Positions 32,326-42,564 of a stretch of 64,000 bases of DNA are shown piece after piece (position 1 is the stretch's first letter; every line of letters starts with the position of its first letter). The position numbers and the translations under genes are program-made. The DNA is taken from positions 10,259,341-10,323,340 of the forward strand of contig NW_026089624.1 in the NCBI RefSeq assembly GCF_024586455.1, written 5' to 3'. The DNA is from Bactrocera neohumeralis (taxonomy: Eukaryota; Arthropoda; Insecta; Diptera; Tephritidae). The notes under the pieces were generated by a model that searched no databases, was not told the origin of the DNA, and was given only the letters and a program-made list of their open reading frames with translations.

Positions 32326-33039
32326 TAAAAAACAGTAAGGTGGAGTACCTTCCTAACTAAGAGCTCTCGCCTGGAGAGATTTTCTTAGAACTTATTTTTT
32401 CAGAGCACCAAGCGAATAAAATATTAGTTTTTTGACCAATGCTAATATATCTATTATACTATACATATATAACCCTGCCAGCCAACGGTTAAAAAACTAG
32501 TGAAACACCAGGTTTTCAAACCTTCAAAACTGGTGAACGCACCAGCGGCGGGGTGAAAAATCTCTCCACATTCTCATTACACGTACGAATACGTGTAATC
32601 ATGCACCTCTGTCGCACTCTTCAGGAGCACGAAAAAATTACAGATGAATTGCTTTAAAATACCTAATCATCAGCATCTAAAACATTTTTGGAATTTTAGA
32701 CAAACAAAAAAGATTTAAATAATATCTGAAAATAATATAAATTAAATAAAACTAGTAATAATATTTAAAAGAAAAAAACTAATATTATCTGACAAAGACT
32801 AATGAAATAAAAACAGTAATAATATCTGAAAAAACATTAACAATATTTGAAAAGAAACAAATATTAAAATAAACATAGCAATACCATTTGAAAAAACTAT
32901 TTATTATTTGAGAAAGAAATGAACCCATCTTGACACCCAGCATTCATTATTTGATAATATTCGGCCGAATAGACCACGTCCAGTGAAGAAAATATACAGG
33001 AAATTCTCTTTAACAAAAGCTCATGCTTGTGAAATCTGC
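32326..33039. other. no gene; A-rich degenerate repeats and a short perfect hairpin
   Basis: 32715-32930 is A/T-rich with recurring 'AATAATATCTGAAAA'-like units of irregular spacing. 32576-32599 (ATTACACGTA CGAA TACGTGTAAT) is a perfect 10-bp inverted repeat with a 4-base loop. I see no coding sequence. Confidence 0.5.
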
Positions 33040-33459
33040 TGTAGTGATAAGTCGGCATGCACTCCTGGTGAACCTTCCAACTTTTCTCAAATCTGATTAT
33101 GTACATCATGAGCTTGGAGCTACATACATCTACTTTTTCTGCTAACAATTGTTCATTTTTAAATTTTGCAACACTGTATCTTTAGTAGGATGATATTGCC
33201 AAGGCTATTTGTGATATCAAGCCTTCTTTCAAAACTGATCTTGATTGGCTGTAGTGATAAGTCGGCATGCACTCCTGGTGAAACTGCCAACTTTTCTCAA
33301 ATCTGATTATGTACATCATGAGCTTGGAGCTACATACATCTACTTTTTCTGCTAACAATTGTTCATTTTTAAATTTTGCAACACTGTATCTTTAGTAGGA
33401 TGATATTGCCAAGGCTATTTGTGATATCAAGCCCTCTTTCAAAACTGATCTTGATTGGC
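33040..33459. repeat. tandem duplication, two 210-bp units
   Basis: 33040-33249 and 33250-33459 are almost identical (differences include CCTTCC versus ACTGCC near the start and CCTTC versus CCCTC near the end). Each starts TGTAGTGATAAGTCGGCATG and ends CTTGATTGGC. The unit overlaps the 5' edge of the retrotransposon relic just downstream, so the duplication copied part of it. Confidence 0.93.
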
Positions 33460-33600
33460 TGCCGCCTGTGCTTATAAAAAATTGTCCTGCCTTTGCTTAT
33501 CATCTCAAGTTTTTCTTCAATAAGTCTGTCATCAGATGACCTTATTTTAGGCTAGAAATTGACATTCGTTACCCCTATTCTTAAAGGTGGTAAAAATAAT
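33425..33600 (+). pseudogene. non-LTR retrotransposon linker/RT-start relic
   Basis: Reads 'IKPSFKTDLDWLPPVLIKNC' and 'FAYHLKFFFNKSVIR', a stop, then 'KLTFVTPILKGGKNN', the linker and first RT motif of a non-LTR reverse transcriptase. The first of these also occurs once in the upstream 210-bp unit. The remainder of the element is absent. Clade not resolved. Confidence 0.55.
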
Positions 33601-33756
33601 GTATAGTACTATTCAAATACAAGTATATGTTTAAACTCTCCACCATTTTCCGTTAACGTCGTCAGGGTTTAACTTAGTCTTAGCGATAATTGAATGTTAG
33701 CCTTCTTCTGGATTTCAAGTGTTTATACAGATTTCTCTAAAGTTAACGTTCAACAT

Positions 33757-34605
33757 CAGGGGCGAACGCAGGGGGGGGTTTTGGGGTGTTAAAAAGATTG
33801 CTTTGAAAACAACAAATTACAATTTTTCAAATGACTATGTAGAATGAAATTCTACTATTTAAAAATTCAATTACTTTGGGGTTTTGGGGTGTTAAAACCC
33901 CCCCATTTATGCAAATAATTTGTATGCTGAAATTAGTGAAATGCGTAAGGATTCTGAACAATCGTTTAAACTAGTTTTTGAATCAGTTAAAACAATAGCC
34001 GCAGAATTAGATTTAGAAATCAAAATTCCGCGTTTGGCGAAACGGCAAACTAATCGCGACAATTATGAAGGCGAACCGGAAGAATATTACCGCAGATCAA
34101 TTTATATACCGTTTTTAGATAATTTTTTGGACCAAATCAATGAACGATTTTTAAAACATCGAGAGCTGCTTTCCAAAATTGAAAACATTTTGCCAAATAA
34201 ATGCATTAATCTTGACGTTATTGAGATGCAGGAGACTGTTCGTGTTTTAGAAAAGCAATGGTCCACTGATGTAGAAGATCGCGCTGAATTTAGAATGTGG
34301 AAAAGGTTAAAAATCTTTTCTTCAGATTATATTTTCTAACTAAAATTTTGAATATATTTTCAGGAACTGGTTAAGAGATCCAAAACTTTTTTAGACGCGT
34401 TGGATTGTTGCGATGCAAAAATTTTCAAAACAGAGCATCGTTTTTTAAAGATTGGAGCAACAATCCCTATATCTGTCGCTTCAATTGAACGCTGAAAATA
34501 AAAGAAGATTAGACTTCAATTTGTGAATAAAATAATGAAACCTTGTCTTTTTACCTAAAACGCCCCCCCTCCCCCCCCCAAATTTTTTTCCTGCGTTCGC
34601 CACTG
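33757..34605 (+). mobile_element. short hAT transposon with 8-bp TSD TTCAACAT
   Basis: Ends CAGGGGCGAACGCAGG and CCTGCGTTCGCCACTG are inverted repeats and are flanked by TTCAACAT at 33749-33756 and 34606-34613. Just inside both ends are long G or C tracts (33769-33777, 34564-34579), and a palindromic 'GGGGTGTTAAAACCCC'-like stretch lies near 33888. At 849 bp it is an internally deleted copy. The G-tract organisation resembles the larger hAT at 37791-48368, suggesting related families. Confidence 0.95.
33920..34500 (+). pseudogene. hAT transposase C-terminal fragment (ZMYM1-like group)
   Basis: 33920-34339 is an open frame with 'QTNRDNYEGEPEEYYRRSIY' and 'IPFLDNFLDQINERFLKHRE', matching the helical region before the dimerisation domain in hAT proteins of the ZMYM1/TTF group. 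34365-34500 continues in other frames with remnants of the dimerisation motif ('ATIPISVASIER'). A possible AG acceptor ('TTTTCAG') at 34362 could mark an intron. The catalytic part is absent. Confidence 0.7.
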
Positions 34606-34879
34606 TTCAACATAATAACGTAATTAAAAAGTTATTCTTTTTAGGTTTGCTCTCTGTCTTCTTGCAGGGGATCGAGTTATATTTATACAATAAACGTTGT
34701 GTTGTTATTGTCATTGGATTATCATTCGATGCTTTCATTGCGTCATCGGGAGTTCGGAACTCGAACGTCGACTAGTGCTTTAGAATCTGCTATCGTAAAC
34801 GATTGTCCAGCGAGAATTTCATGACATTAAATTTTGTTCTAAAATTGGTAAAAAAAAAATTGGTTTATGGCGATCATTG
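34606..34879. other. no gene seen
   Basis: Sequence between the short hAT and the mariner-type relic. It may contain the 5' terminal repeat of the latter, but I could not pair it with a 3' repeat. Confidence 0.4.
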
Positions 34880-35420
34880 CCTATAACGTAGCAGAGTGCA
34901 CGAGTGGTTTCAACGTTTTCAAAGTGGTCGTAAGGACATAAATGACGATCAACATGGGGACCAATCAAAATCCGTGATCACCGGAAATTCCATCGAAACT
35001 GAGCGTGAATTCATCAAAAATCAGCCGAAATCATCACTGAAATTCATGGAAATGAAATTGAACATCTCCAAAACATCAATTTATTGCATTTTGACCGAAC
35101 ATTTGGGCTTACGAAAGGTGTGTGCATGGTTTGTTCCGCACAAATTGACTGACAACCAAAAATTGCTCAGAATCCAACATTCGAAGGACGATTATTTGAC
35201 CAAAAATCACATTTTCACCATTAACCACTCCCAGTATTCACCTGATATGGCACCGTACGACCTCTTCATTTTCAGAAAAATGAGCCCATTCAAAAAGCTT
35301 GCACCGGCGTACTGGCGGCCATACCGACCAACGAGCAAAAACACTCGTTCGACATGCTTTTGGACCGTGCAAAAAGCTGTGTTGCAGCAGAAGGAGATTA
35401 TTTTGAATAAAATAACTTTA
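34880..35420 (+). pseudogene. Tc1/mariner-type transposase, catalytic centre deleted
   Basis: Reads 'VHEWFQRFQSGRKDINDDQH', 'IETEREFIKNQPKSSLKFME', 'MKLNISKTSIYCILTEHLGL' and 'VPHKLTDNQKLLRIQHSKD', a mariner-like paired helix-turn-helix domain. Then it jumps to 'DYLTKNHIFTINHSQYSPDM' and 'APYDLFIFRKM', the third catalytic Asp region. The segment with the first two catalytic residues (roughly 100 residues) is missing. The open frame continues past the true end only by chance to 35504. Confidence 0.8.
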
Positions 35421-35514
35421 ATTTGCCGAAAAACTCATTTGCTCTGTTTTATTTTAAACGTCCTGTTTACTTTGGAAACCACATTGTTAAATTTTTTAAA
35501 TTGATAAAAGATCT

Positions 35515-36596
35515 TGGTAATTGACAATATATTTACATTTTCTTTCAACGATCATATATCTCAGGAGTTGACAAAATTTAAAAACAATAAGGAAATGCTA
35601 ACTTCGGGAGTAACCGAACATGAGAGGTGAGAGTAAGGATTTTCTTTCTAATTTTGTAGGCATAATTGACGAACTTACAATTTCGTTTAGCTGTCTTTTG
35701 AACATTTTACATCTAATTTCAAAACTTTAAAGCTCACGATTTCAAAGCCGGTGCCTCATAACTTCATAACTGCACTAATTGTTTTGAAACTTTGAACACT
35801 TTTTCTATTTGTCATTTACGAGGCAACGTTGGACCATTTTTCTTTTGATATTATAAATTTTGCAATAACAAAAACACAAAAATCGCGTTTTTACTTCAAG
35901 GTGTCCCCAAAAGTAAAAAATTTCAATTTCGAAAAATCTACTTTGGCTAAGTCATTACCTAACGAAATAGTTTTGATTTTTGGATTTTAGGTGATCCAGC
36001 ACCGAATTATGGTATGTGTTTCACTATACTTAAACTTTTGCCAAGACCTTCCAGAGTATTTGTAGCCATTGGCGAATTTTTTAATCTCTCTGAATGAAAA
36101 TTTATTAGAATATTCTCCACATGTAATATTATAATGTCCGCAATTAGTTTTTAAGAACAGATTTTCACTGTTTAGTAAAGAAGAAGAGTATAACAATGGG
36201 TACTGTTTTATACAATATAATAATAAACTTTCTCCTTTAATAATCTGTAAACAAATATGTTTCACTCATGCTACTCCGCACATATTGAATTTTTTGTACC
36301 CCTTTGCGGTGCGCTTAGTAGCGGACAGGTTGAATCGTACAGGAACATGATTTCTCGGCATAAAACACGGGTTGTAACTGTCAATCTGCTGTTTCTAAAT
36401 TGTCATTGAAATGCCTCGCCCAAATCAATGTTGCAATCCAATAAATCAAATAATGCTCCGTGAAAAAAAAAATTACTACTCAGGTATAACATTTGTCATT
36501 CAAGCTGTAAGAAAACTTTGTATCTGTTGATGAAAACTCTGCAAATATTCATCAAAATTAACGCGACTGTATTTATATTTCTTATTAATAATGAGT
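35515..36596. other. about 1.1 kb without a supported gene
   Basis: AT-rich sequence with scattered short frames on both strands; none carries a motif I recognise. There are no terminal repeats apart from the RTE target site at 36597-36606. Confidence 0.5.
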
Positions 36597-36606
36597 AATG
36601 CCAACA

Positions 36607-37082
36607 CATAGCTCAAGCAGCTCACGACTTCCGGTCTTTGACCAAGTATCCTCTGGGTAGCCTAAGAACATCCGTTCGAAGGCGAGCTAAAGTGAGAAGG
36701 CGAAACATCCCCTACATAGGGTTGTGCGCCAAGTTTGGGACCCGCCACGTAAAAAAACTACCAATGAAAAATTAAAGGAGCTGCCTTTATGCCGCGATAA
36801 CTGAATTTGGTACCCCCGAAAACTAATGAGGCTGTGTAAACTGACGTTGAGCAACACCAAAAGCTCCGTCAGGATCGGGAAAGACCTCTCCGAGCCGTTC
36901 GATACCAAACGAGGTTTCAGACAAGGCGACTCACTATCGTGCGACTTCTATAAAAAAGAAAATAATTCGAGCTGCAGAACTTAATCGAACAGCTACAATC
37001 TTTTATAAGAATGTACAGCAGCTGGAGTATGCCGATGATATTGATATCATCCGCCTCAACACCTGCGCCAGTAAATAAGAAG
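36607..37082 (+). mobile_element. RTE copy E: both ends present, interior deleted, 10-bp TSD
   Basis: Flanked by AATGCCAACA at 36597-36606 and 37083-37092. It starts CATAGCTCAAGCAGCTCAC, the same 5' end as RTE copy C, keeps about 165 bp of leader, then jumps at about 36774 to the middle of the RT ('LTLSNTKSSVRIGKDLSEPF', 'KRGFRQGDSLSCDF', 'YADDIDIIRLN') and at about 37070 to a minimal AAGAAG end. At 476 bp it is far below the 3 kb expected of a full element. Having the true 5' end plus a TSD means it inserted in this deleted form or was deleted afterwards. Confidence 0.9.
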
Positions 37083-37092
37083 AATGCCAACA

Positions 37093-37659
37093 AATAAGTA
37101 ACGCGGACAAAAAAAATATGAATTTTTTGTATTATTTTGAGTGTTGGTCAACAAAAATCAGTGGTTGAGCTTTCTATATCAAAAGAATAAGCCCGTGGTG
37201 ATTCAGATTTAAATTTCAACAAGTTAATAACATTTTGAAATTTATTTGTGAACCACCAATGAAAAGGATACGTTTCTCCAAGCTATGTATGTTATAAAAC
37301 TATGAGAGAAATCATTGCAGAAGTTATAGATGAGAATAGAGCAAAAGAAAATACTACACAATATAGTCAAAAACGAACAAGAAACGTTCTATAACATACT
37401 CTGCAATATTTTTAGCATGAAGATTTGAAGATTGAAAAATATCAATTGTTTAACAAAAATGTATGTAAAATATTATTATTTAAACAAATTGAACGTGAAA
37501 GAATGTCTATAATATATCGCGAATATGTTTCTTTGAGTTCAGAAAATTTCATCGATTTATCTGCAAGAGTTTATGAGCAAATAACTGTATAATTCTCTCG
37601 TGATCTAAAATTGAATAACTTTAACAAAAAAATTAATTTTGACGAAATATTTATATAAG
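37093..37659. other. no gene; end of an old dispersed repeat
   Basis: 37540-37659 is the left half of the old repeat that continues at 49434 beyond the gypsy element and is also present at 1540-1770. The rest (37093-37540) is AT-rich with no recognised feature. Confidence 0.5.
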
Positions 37660-37663
37660 AGTC

Positions 37664-37790
37664 TGTGGGATGCCCACAATAGAGCTTGATTTATTTGGAT
37701 AAAAAACTGATACAAAAACTGATACAATGGTTTGGAGACTGAAACGCTTGTGCTTGCTTGCTTGCAGCCGTGGTTCGTCAAGCTGACAGC
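37664..37790 (-). repeat. 3' LTR of the gypsy element, first part
   Basis: Matches the start of the right LTR (49208 onward) except for a small repeat difference ('AAAACTGATACAA' duplicated) and a deletion. It is interrupted at 37790/48369 by the hAT; the LTR resumes at 48377 and ends CGCCACA at 48457, next to a purine-rich tract on the minus strand (AGGGGTAGTGA). Confidence 0.9.
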
Positions 37791-38134
37791 CAGTGGCGGA
37801 TCCAGACAAATTTTTTGGGGGGGGTTTTACGAAAAGTTTTATTACTCAACGTATTTTTCATATAGCAGTTCCCTCGTGAAAATTCAGTTATTATAGGACA
37901 CGTTTTGTCTTGTGTACAAAAATGGGTATAAGGATAGTTCAATTGCGAAAAATCATATTATACTGTTGAAAAGAATGAGTTAATTTTGCAACTTGACAAA
38001 TAATTATGCACGTGATAATGAGGAGCTTGTAAAGTTGACCATGTACTACCATACCACCTGATACAACATGCTTATCAGTAACTGTACCTCATTCATTATC
38101 GACTCCAGAAACGTCATCAGAAGTTACTCGGAAC

Positions 38135-39779
38135 TTGACAGATACACACACATCGCAATCAAATCAAAATATAAAGGATAAACCTGCTTTTTCTGATTGT
38201 ACACATAGTGAAATGTCAGTCAAAATAGATGCTGTTACTTCAAAATATGACATTGGAAATGTTGCGTCCGATAACGCAGAGAGAATCCTGGTAAGAGTAG
38301 TAGATTTCTATGTCATACCCAAAAATTGTATTTTTATTAAAGGCGTCGTAATTTTTTATTCACAGCATCCGGAAAGTATTTTTGAAATTGTTGACAATGT
38401 GTGGAAATCCCCTGTAACATTTAACCTTCCGAAATCAGGACCGAGGAACCTGAGATTCAAATACAATTGGCTTGCACGTTTTGATTGGTTGGCATATTCT
38501 GCAAAAGATGATGGTGCTTTTTGTACGTATTGCGTTGCTTACGGCATTGAACATGGCGGGAAAACAAAAACTGCTCTGGGAAAATTGGCAAAAAACCTTA
38601 CCAAAATTAGAGTAAAGCACTTGAAGATTTCTAACATCACGCGCAACTTGATTATCATAAAAAATGCTCGCTTGATATTGAAAATTTGCGTGACATCGCA
38701 CGCGGAAAGCAAAAACCAAACGATGTTCAGCTCGATACACAAAATGAAAAATCAAAACAGGATGCAGTTCCGAAATTAACACCTATTGTCAAAACTATTA
38801 TCTTGTGTGACAAACAAGGAATTGCACTTCGTGGGCACAGAGACGACGGTCGAGTTATAATGGAATCAAACATTTTACAAGATGAAGAACAAAGTCTTAC
38901 ATCCAACGAAGGAAATTTTCGAGAGATTCTACGAGTACGATACCGTGCTGAAGTAGATAACGATTTGATGCAACATCTGAGGCTTTCCCCTCAAAACGTA
39001 ATGTATACAAGTAAAACATTCCAAAATGCAATCATAGATATTTTTCCCAACTTGACTACTAAACGCATTGTCGACAGCGTAAATGAATCTCGCGGATTTT
39101 CAATATTAGCTGATGGTACAACATACATCGCCGGGATTGATCAGTTTGCCATTTGTGTGCGGTACTTTGACCAATCATCAAAATTTCGAGAGGATTTCTT
39201 AGCATTTGTCCCCGTTACAGAAACGACCGGAGAAGGGTTAGCGAAAACGATAATGAAATATCTTTTGAAAGTTGTCATTGACTGCTCTTTTTGGTATGGC
39301 CAATGGTATGATGGAGCTCCAGCAATGAGTGGGGAATTTCATGGTGCCCAAGCATTCGTAAAATTGAGTTTCCCATTAGCGATCTATGTACATTGCATGG
39401 CACATAGCTTTGATCTGGTTGTTGGTATCAGAAATGCACTAGGAACAATTGGATCGTTACACAACTTTTTCCGTTGGCCAAAACGATTGGAAGTGTTGAA
39501 AAGCCAAAAAAATTGAGAAGTCTGAAAATGAATGTCGAAAACAAAAACTGAAATCTGTATGCCCAACAAGATGGGCTGAAAGTCATGAAGCCGTATCGAC
39601 ATACATCTAATTGCATCCGTTCATGATTAAATCATTAGAAAGAATCGTAACTTGGAAAGATCCGGAGACTTCAACTACGACCGCTCAGATCGCCGCTGCG
39701 GTTTCTGCTGCAGAATTCCAAATTTCCTGCTTCATAATGCAATCCGTACATGCAGTCGTTCTATCGCATTGCTTTTTAT
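38135..39779 (+). pseudogene. hAT transposase, N-terminal and catalytic part (TTF/ZMYM1-like)
   Basis: 38135-38760: low-complexity N terminus, then a TTF-type zinc finger ('FKYNWLARFDWLAYSAKDDG', 'AFCTYCVAYG'). A shift at about 38690 leads to 'QGIALRGHRDDGRVIMESN', 'DIFPNLTTKRIVDSVNESR', 'GFSILADGTTYIAGIDQFAI' (catalytic Asp region), 'WYGQWYDGAPAMSGEFHGAQ' (second Asp region), 'VHCMAHSFDLVVGIRNA' and a stop at 39516. Another frame then gives 'VCPTRWAESHEAVSTYI' and 'ATSTTAAQ'-like wording at 39660. The LOA insertion at 39791 cuts the gene. The remaining C terminus is at 47641-48116. Confidence 0.88.
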
Positions 39780-40759
39780 ATTCCCTTTCTTGATTGATTG
39801 ATTGATTGAATATGAGAAATGCACCGCGACCTTTGGTCTATTGTGCCCTCTCCTACCTCACATAGACTCACCTAGCCCCAGCGCATTGATGAAGTTCAAC
39901 AGACTTCCGGGCGCTAATGACGCTATGCGATGCCTATCCGGAAACATTGATCCGAGGGCCTTAGTCCTGCGTCTACAGACTGCTGTGCAGTCGATCAGCA
40001 GGTGCTCCGGGGTTTCAGGCTTCAAGTCGCAGAACCGGCAGTTAACGCAAGAGGATAGGTCCATGTTGTACAGACGCCTATTCAACTTGCAGTGGCCGGT
40101 ATACCATGCCACCAGTAGCCTGAGTTTGTTCCTGGGGAGGTTTATTACAAACTTGAACCTACTCAAGTTGTATCCTCCCATTAGCAACTTGGCATGTTTC
40201 ATACCGCGCGTTTGCCGCCAATGCTCCTGCCTTCCCACTCCTTCTTCCTTGCGGAGTAGCTCCTTTATGGTATGTGGACCTACCCCAATAAAGGGTTCTG
40301 GTCCCACCATCTTGGTGGAGGCTGCGAAGCGGGCTAGCTCGTCCGCCAGTTCATTACCGCCTATACCCAAGAATGATAGAAACAAGATTGCGCAATGACG
40401 AGTTCAAATTTTGTTCGTTCTGCGCGTCTACGTCACGGTTGACCAACGTACAATCAGCTGATTTTCAGTTGTTTATTTTTCTTTGCAATTAGAAGCAATT
40501 TTGTATTGCAGGCATACAAAACCATGAATATAATGAAAAGTTAACATCAATATAAGTGAATATTAATAAAAGATATCAATACAAGTGAATATTTTATAGT
40601 GAACATTTACTTACATATTCATTTAATTGTATTTTCAGTGTATTATTTAATTTTGTCTCTTTGCTGTGTTTGTTTCAACCATATACGAGTACATTTATGC
40701 AAATAAAAAGATTGAATATTTTGTGACCAAGTATCAATTTATTGTCCAATTTAATTTTC

Positions 40760-41255
40760 TTTTTATACCCTGAACAGGGTATATTAAGTTTGTCACGAAG
40801 TTTGTAAAATTATATATATATAAATGATCAGTATGTTGAGCTGAGTCGATTTAGTCATGTCCGTCTGTCCGTCCGTCTGTCTGTATATATACGAACTAGT
40901 CCCTCAGTTTTTAAGATATCGTTTTGAAATTTGCAAACTTCATTTTCTCTTCAAGAAGCTGCTCATTTGTCGGAACGGCCGATATCGGACCACTATAACA
41001 TATAGCTGCCATACAAACTGAACGATCGGAATCAAGTTCTTGTATGGACAACTTTCACATTTGACAAGATATATTCACGAAATTTGGTATAGATTATTTT
41101 TTAAGGCATCAATGTAATCTTTAAAAAACTTGTTCAGAACGCATTACTATATCATATAAGTTCCATACAAACTGAACACATAGTTAATAACAGAAATGCA
41201 CCTGTGAAGGGTATTTAGCTTAGGTGCAACCGAAGTTAACGTTTTTTCTTGTTTT
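40760..41255. repeat. dispersed repeat with ATACCCTGAACAGGGTAT start, inserted in the P element
   Basis: Starts 'TTTATACCCTGAACAGGGTA', contains (CTGT/CCGT)n 'GTCCGTCTGTCCGTCCGTC', 'TGCCATACAAACTGAACGA' and 'CGAAATTTGGTATAGA', and ends 'CACCTGTGAAGGGTATTTAG' to 'AAGTTAACGTTTTTTCTTG'. I recall this non-coding repeat as abundant in tephritid flies and similar in style to drosophilid DINE/INE-type repeats. It lies wholly within the P-type element. Confidence 0.65.
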
Positions 41256-41368
41256 GCTATACATATGTTCAATTAAGTTTTTATTTAAGGAACGAATCCT
41301 AAAATACATTCTAGCTATGAGAAACAATTATTTTACTTTCGAGCTACCATTTACAAAATTACTTAAAT

Positions 41369-42564
41369 CTAAGTGCTTCTGGGCGTAATTTGTACATATC
41401 TATGTATATGCAAAGCAGTACCATTTACATTGTCAAATACTGCTTGCAAGGATCTCATATGCTCCATTAACATATCTGTTGGTTTTGAGAGTCCTGGTTC
41501 AGAAAGGTGATCTACCCAAGTATAAGACGAACAATTTTCTGAATTGCCACAAATTTCGAGGTTGTCTTTACCGAGTTTGTGGCAGATGTACCCTGGCAAA
41601 TTCTTAAGTCCGCCGTTGCTGAGAATCTACAAGTCATCATTTTTTTCAATTGGGTCAGTGGAGTTTAGATCAACTGACACACGTTGCAAAATATTACCTT
41701 CAAAAATATAATAAACACACATACATGCGTATAAATAAATGGAATAAATTGTTAGTTAAGATTATTATTATAATTTGGATAAGAAACAGTGCAAAAACTT
41801 AGTTTGTATGTTTGTACATATTTGCATACATTTTTATATAAGAATGTTTTCTGTAGTTTTAGGTTTATAATATAATTTATAATACTTTTAGAATTTTGGC
41901 ACTTACCTGACCGTTGATGAAAATGCAGCTAAGTTTTTGCTCCAAATTACTTCTCTGGAATTTCCGAGGTTTTAATGGAAATTCTAAGGCGTTTAATTTC
42001 TGCTGACTGCTCGTTTTTGCACTTATTCAAAGTTCTAACAACACTATTCAGCCTTTGTCTAAAAAGAAAAAGAAATACACATACTTATGTAAGAAAAAGA
42101 TACTTCATCAATATCAATTAGGACGAACATTTCTGTTTCCAAATGCAGTCTTCTCCTGCAGTTTGAGGTGCCTCTTCAACCTCGTCTTCTTGAATTACTT
42201 CAATAGGATCGGTATTCTTCAACATTGGTGTTAACATTTCTTTTTTGGAACGAGACTCCATCCTTTTCTGCCGTTCAGCCTCTGCAGGAGCAGTGGTTAA
42301 CGTGGGAAAAACGCTAGACAGTAACTTAGTTGGACTCCGCGAACTTAAACCTGCAAGAGTGTTTGGTTATAAAAGTAAAATTATTGTAATCAAAATGCTA
42401 TAATTACCCATTTCCAACTGCAAGTTGCATTAATTTTGTCCGTATGACGACAAAAATTATCCATTGTTTTACCACTGTTTTATCTTTAGGGAAATGGAAA
42501 AATCTCCATTTCGCAGCACAATTTCCATCATTATTATTATTGCACCCAAGACTGCGCAACTCAT
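41369..42564 (-). pseudogene. P-element-like transposase (THAP domain), internally deleted
   Basis: Exon 1 from ATG 42562-42564 gives an 'MSCAVLG' start and 'CNNNNDGNCAAKWRFFHFPK' in a second frame, then 'CRHTDKINATCSWKW' in a third: a THAP C2CH zinc finger broken by two single-base losses. A GT near 42408 and 'CTTGCAG' at 42351 bound a short intron. Exon 2 (42350-42130) reads 'SPTKLLSSVFPTLTTAPAEA' and 'EVIQEDEVEEAPQTAGED'. A coiled-coil stretch ('RQRLNSVVRTLNKCKNEQ') is near 42060-41980. The C terminus at 41599-41369 reads 'MPGYICHKLGKDNLEICGNS' and 'YTWVDHLSEPGLSKP'. The RNase H/GTP-binding core is missing. Confidence 0.75.

Noticed and set aside
35987..36265. 92-codon minus-strand frame
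   Set aside because: AT-rich chance frame with no motif; nothing around it suggests a gene.
40760..41255. Possible extra transposon with its own terminal inverted repeats
   Set aside because: The starting ACCCTGAACAGGGT palindrome is internal to a known-style dispersed repeat and has no matching inverted end at 41255.
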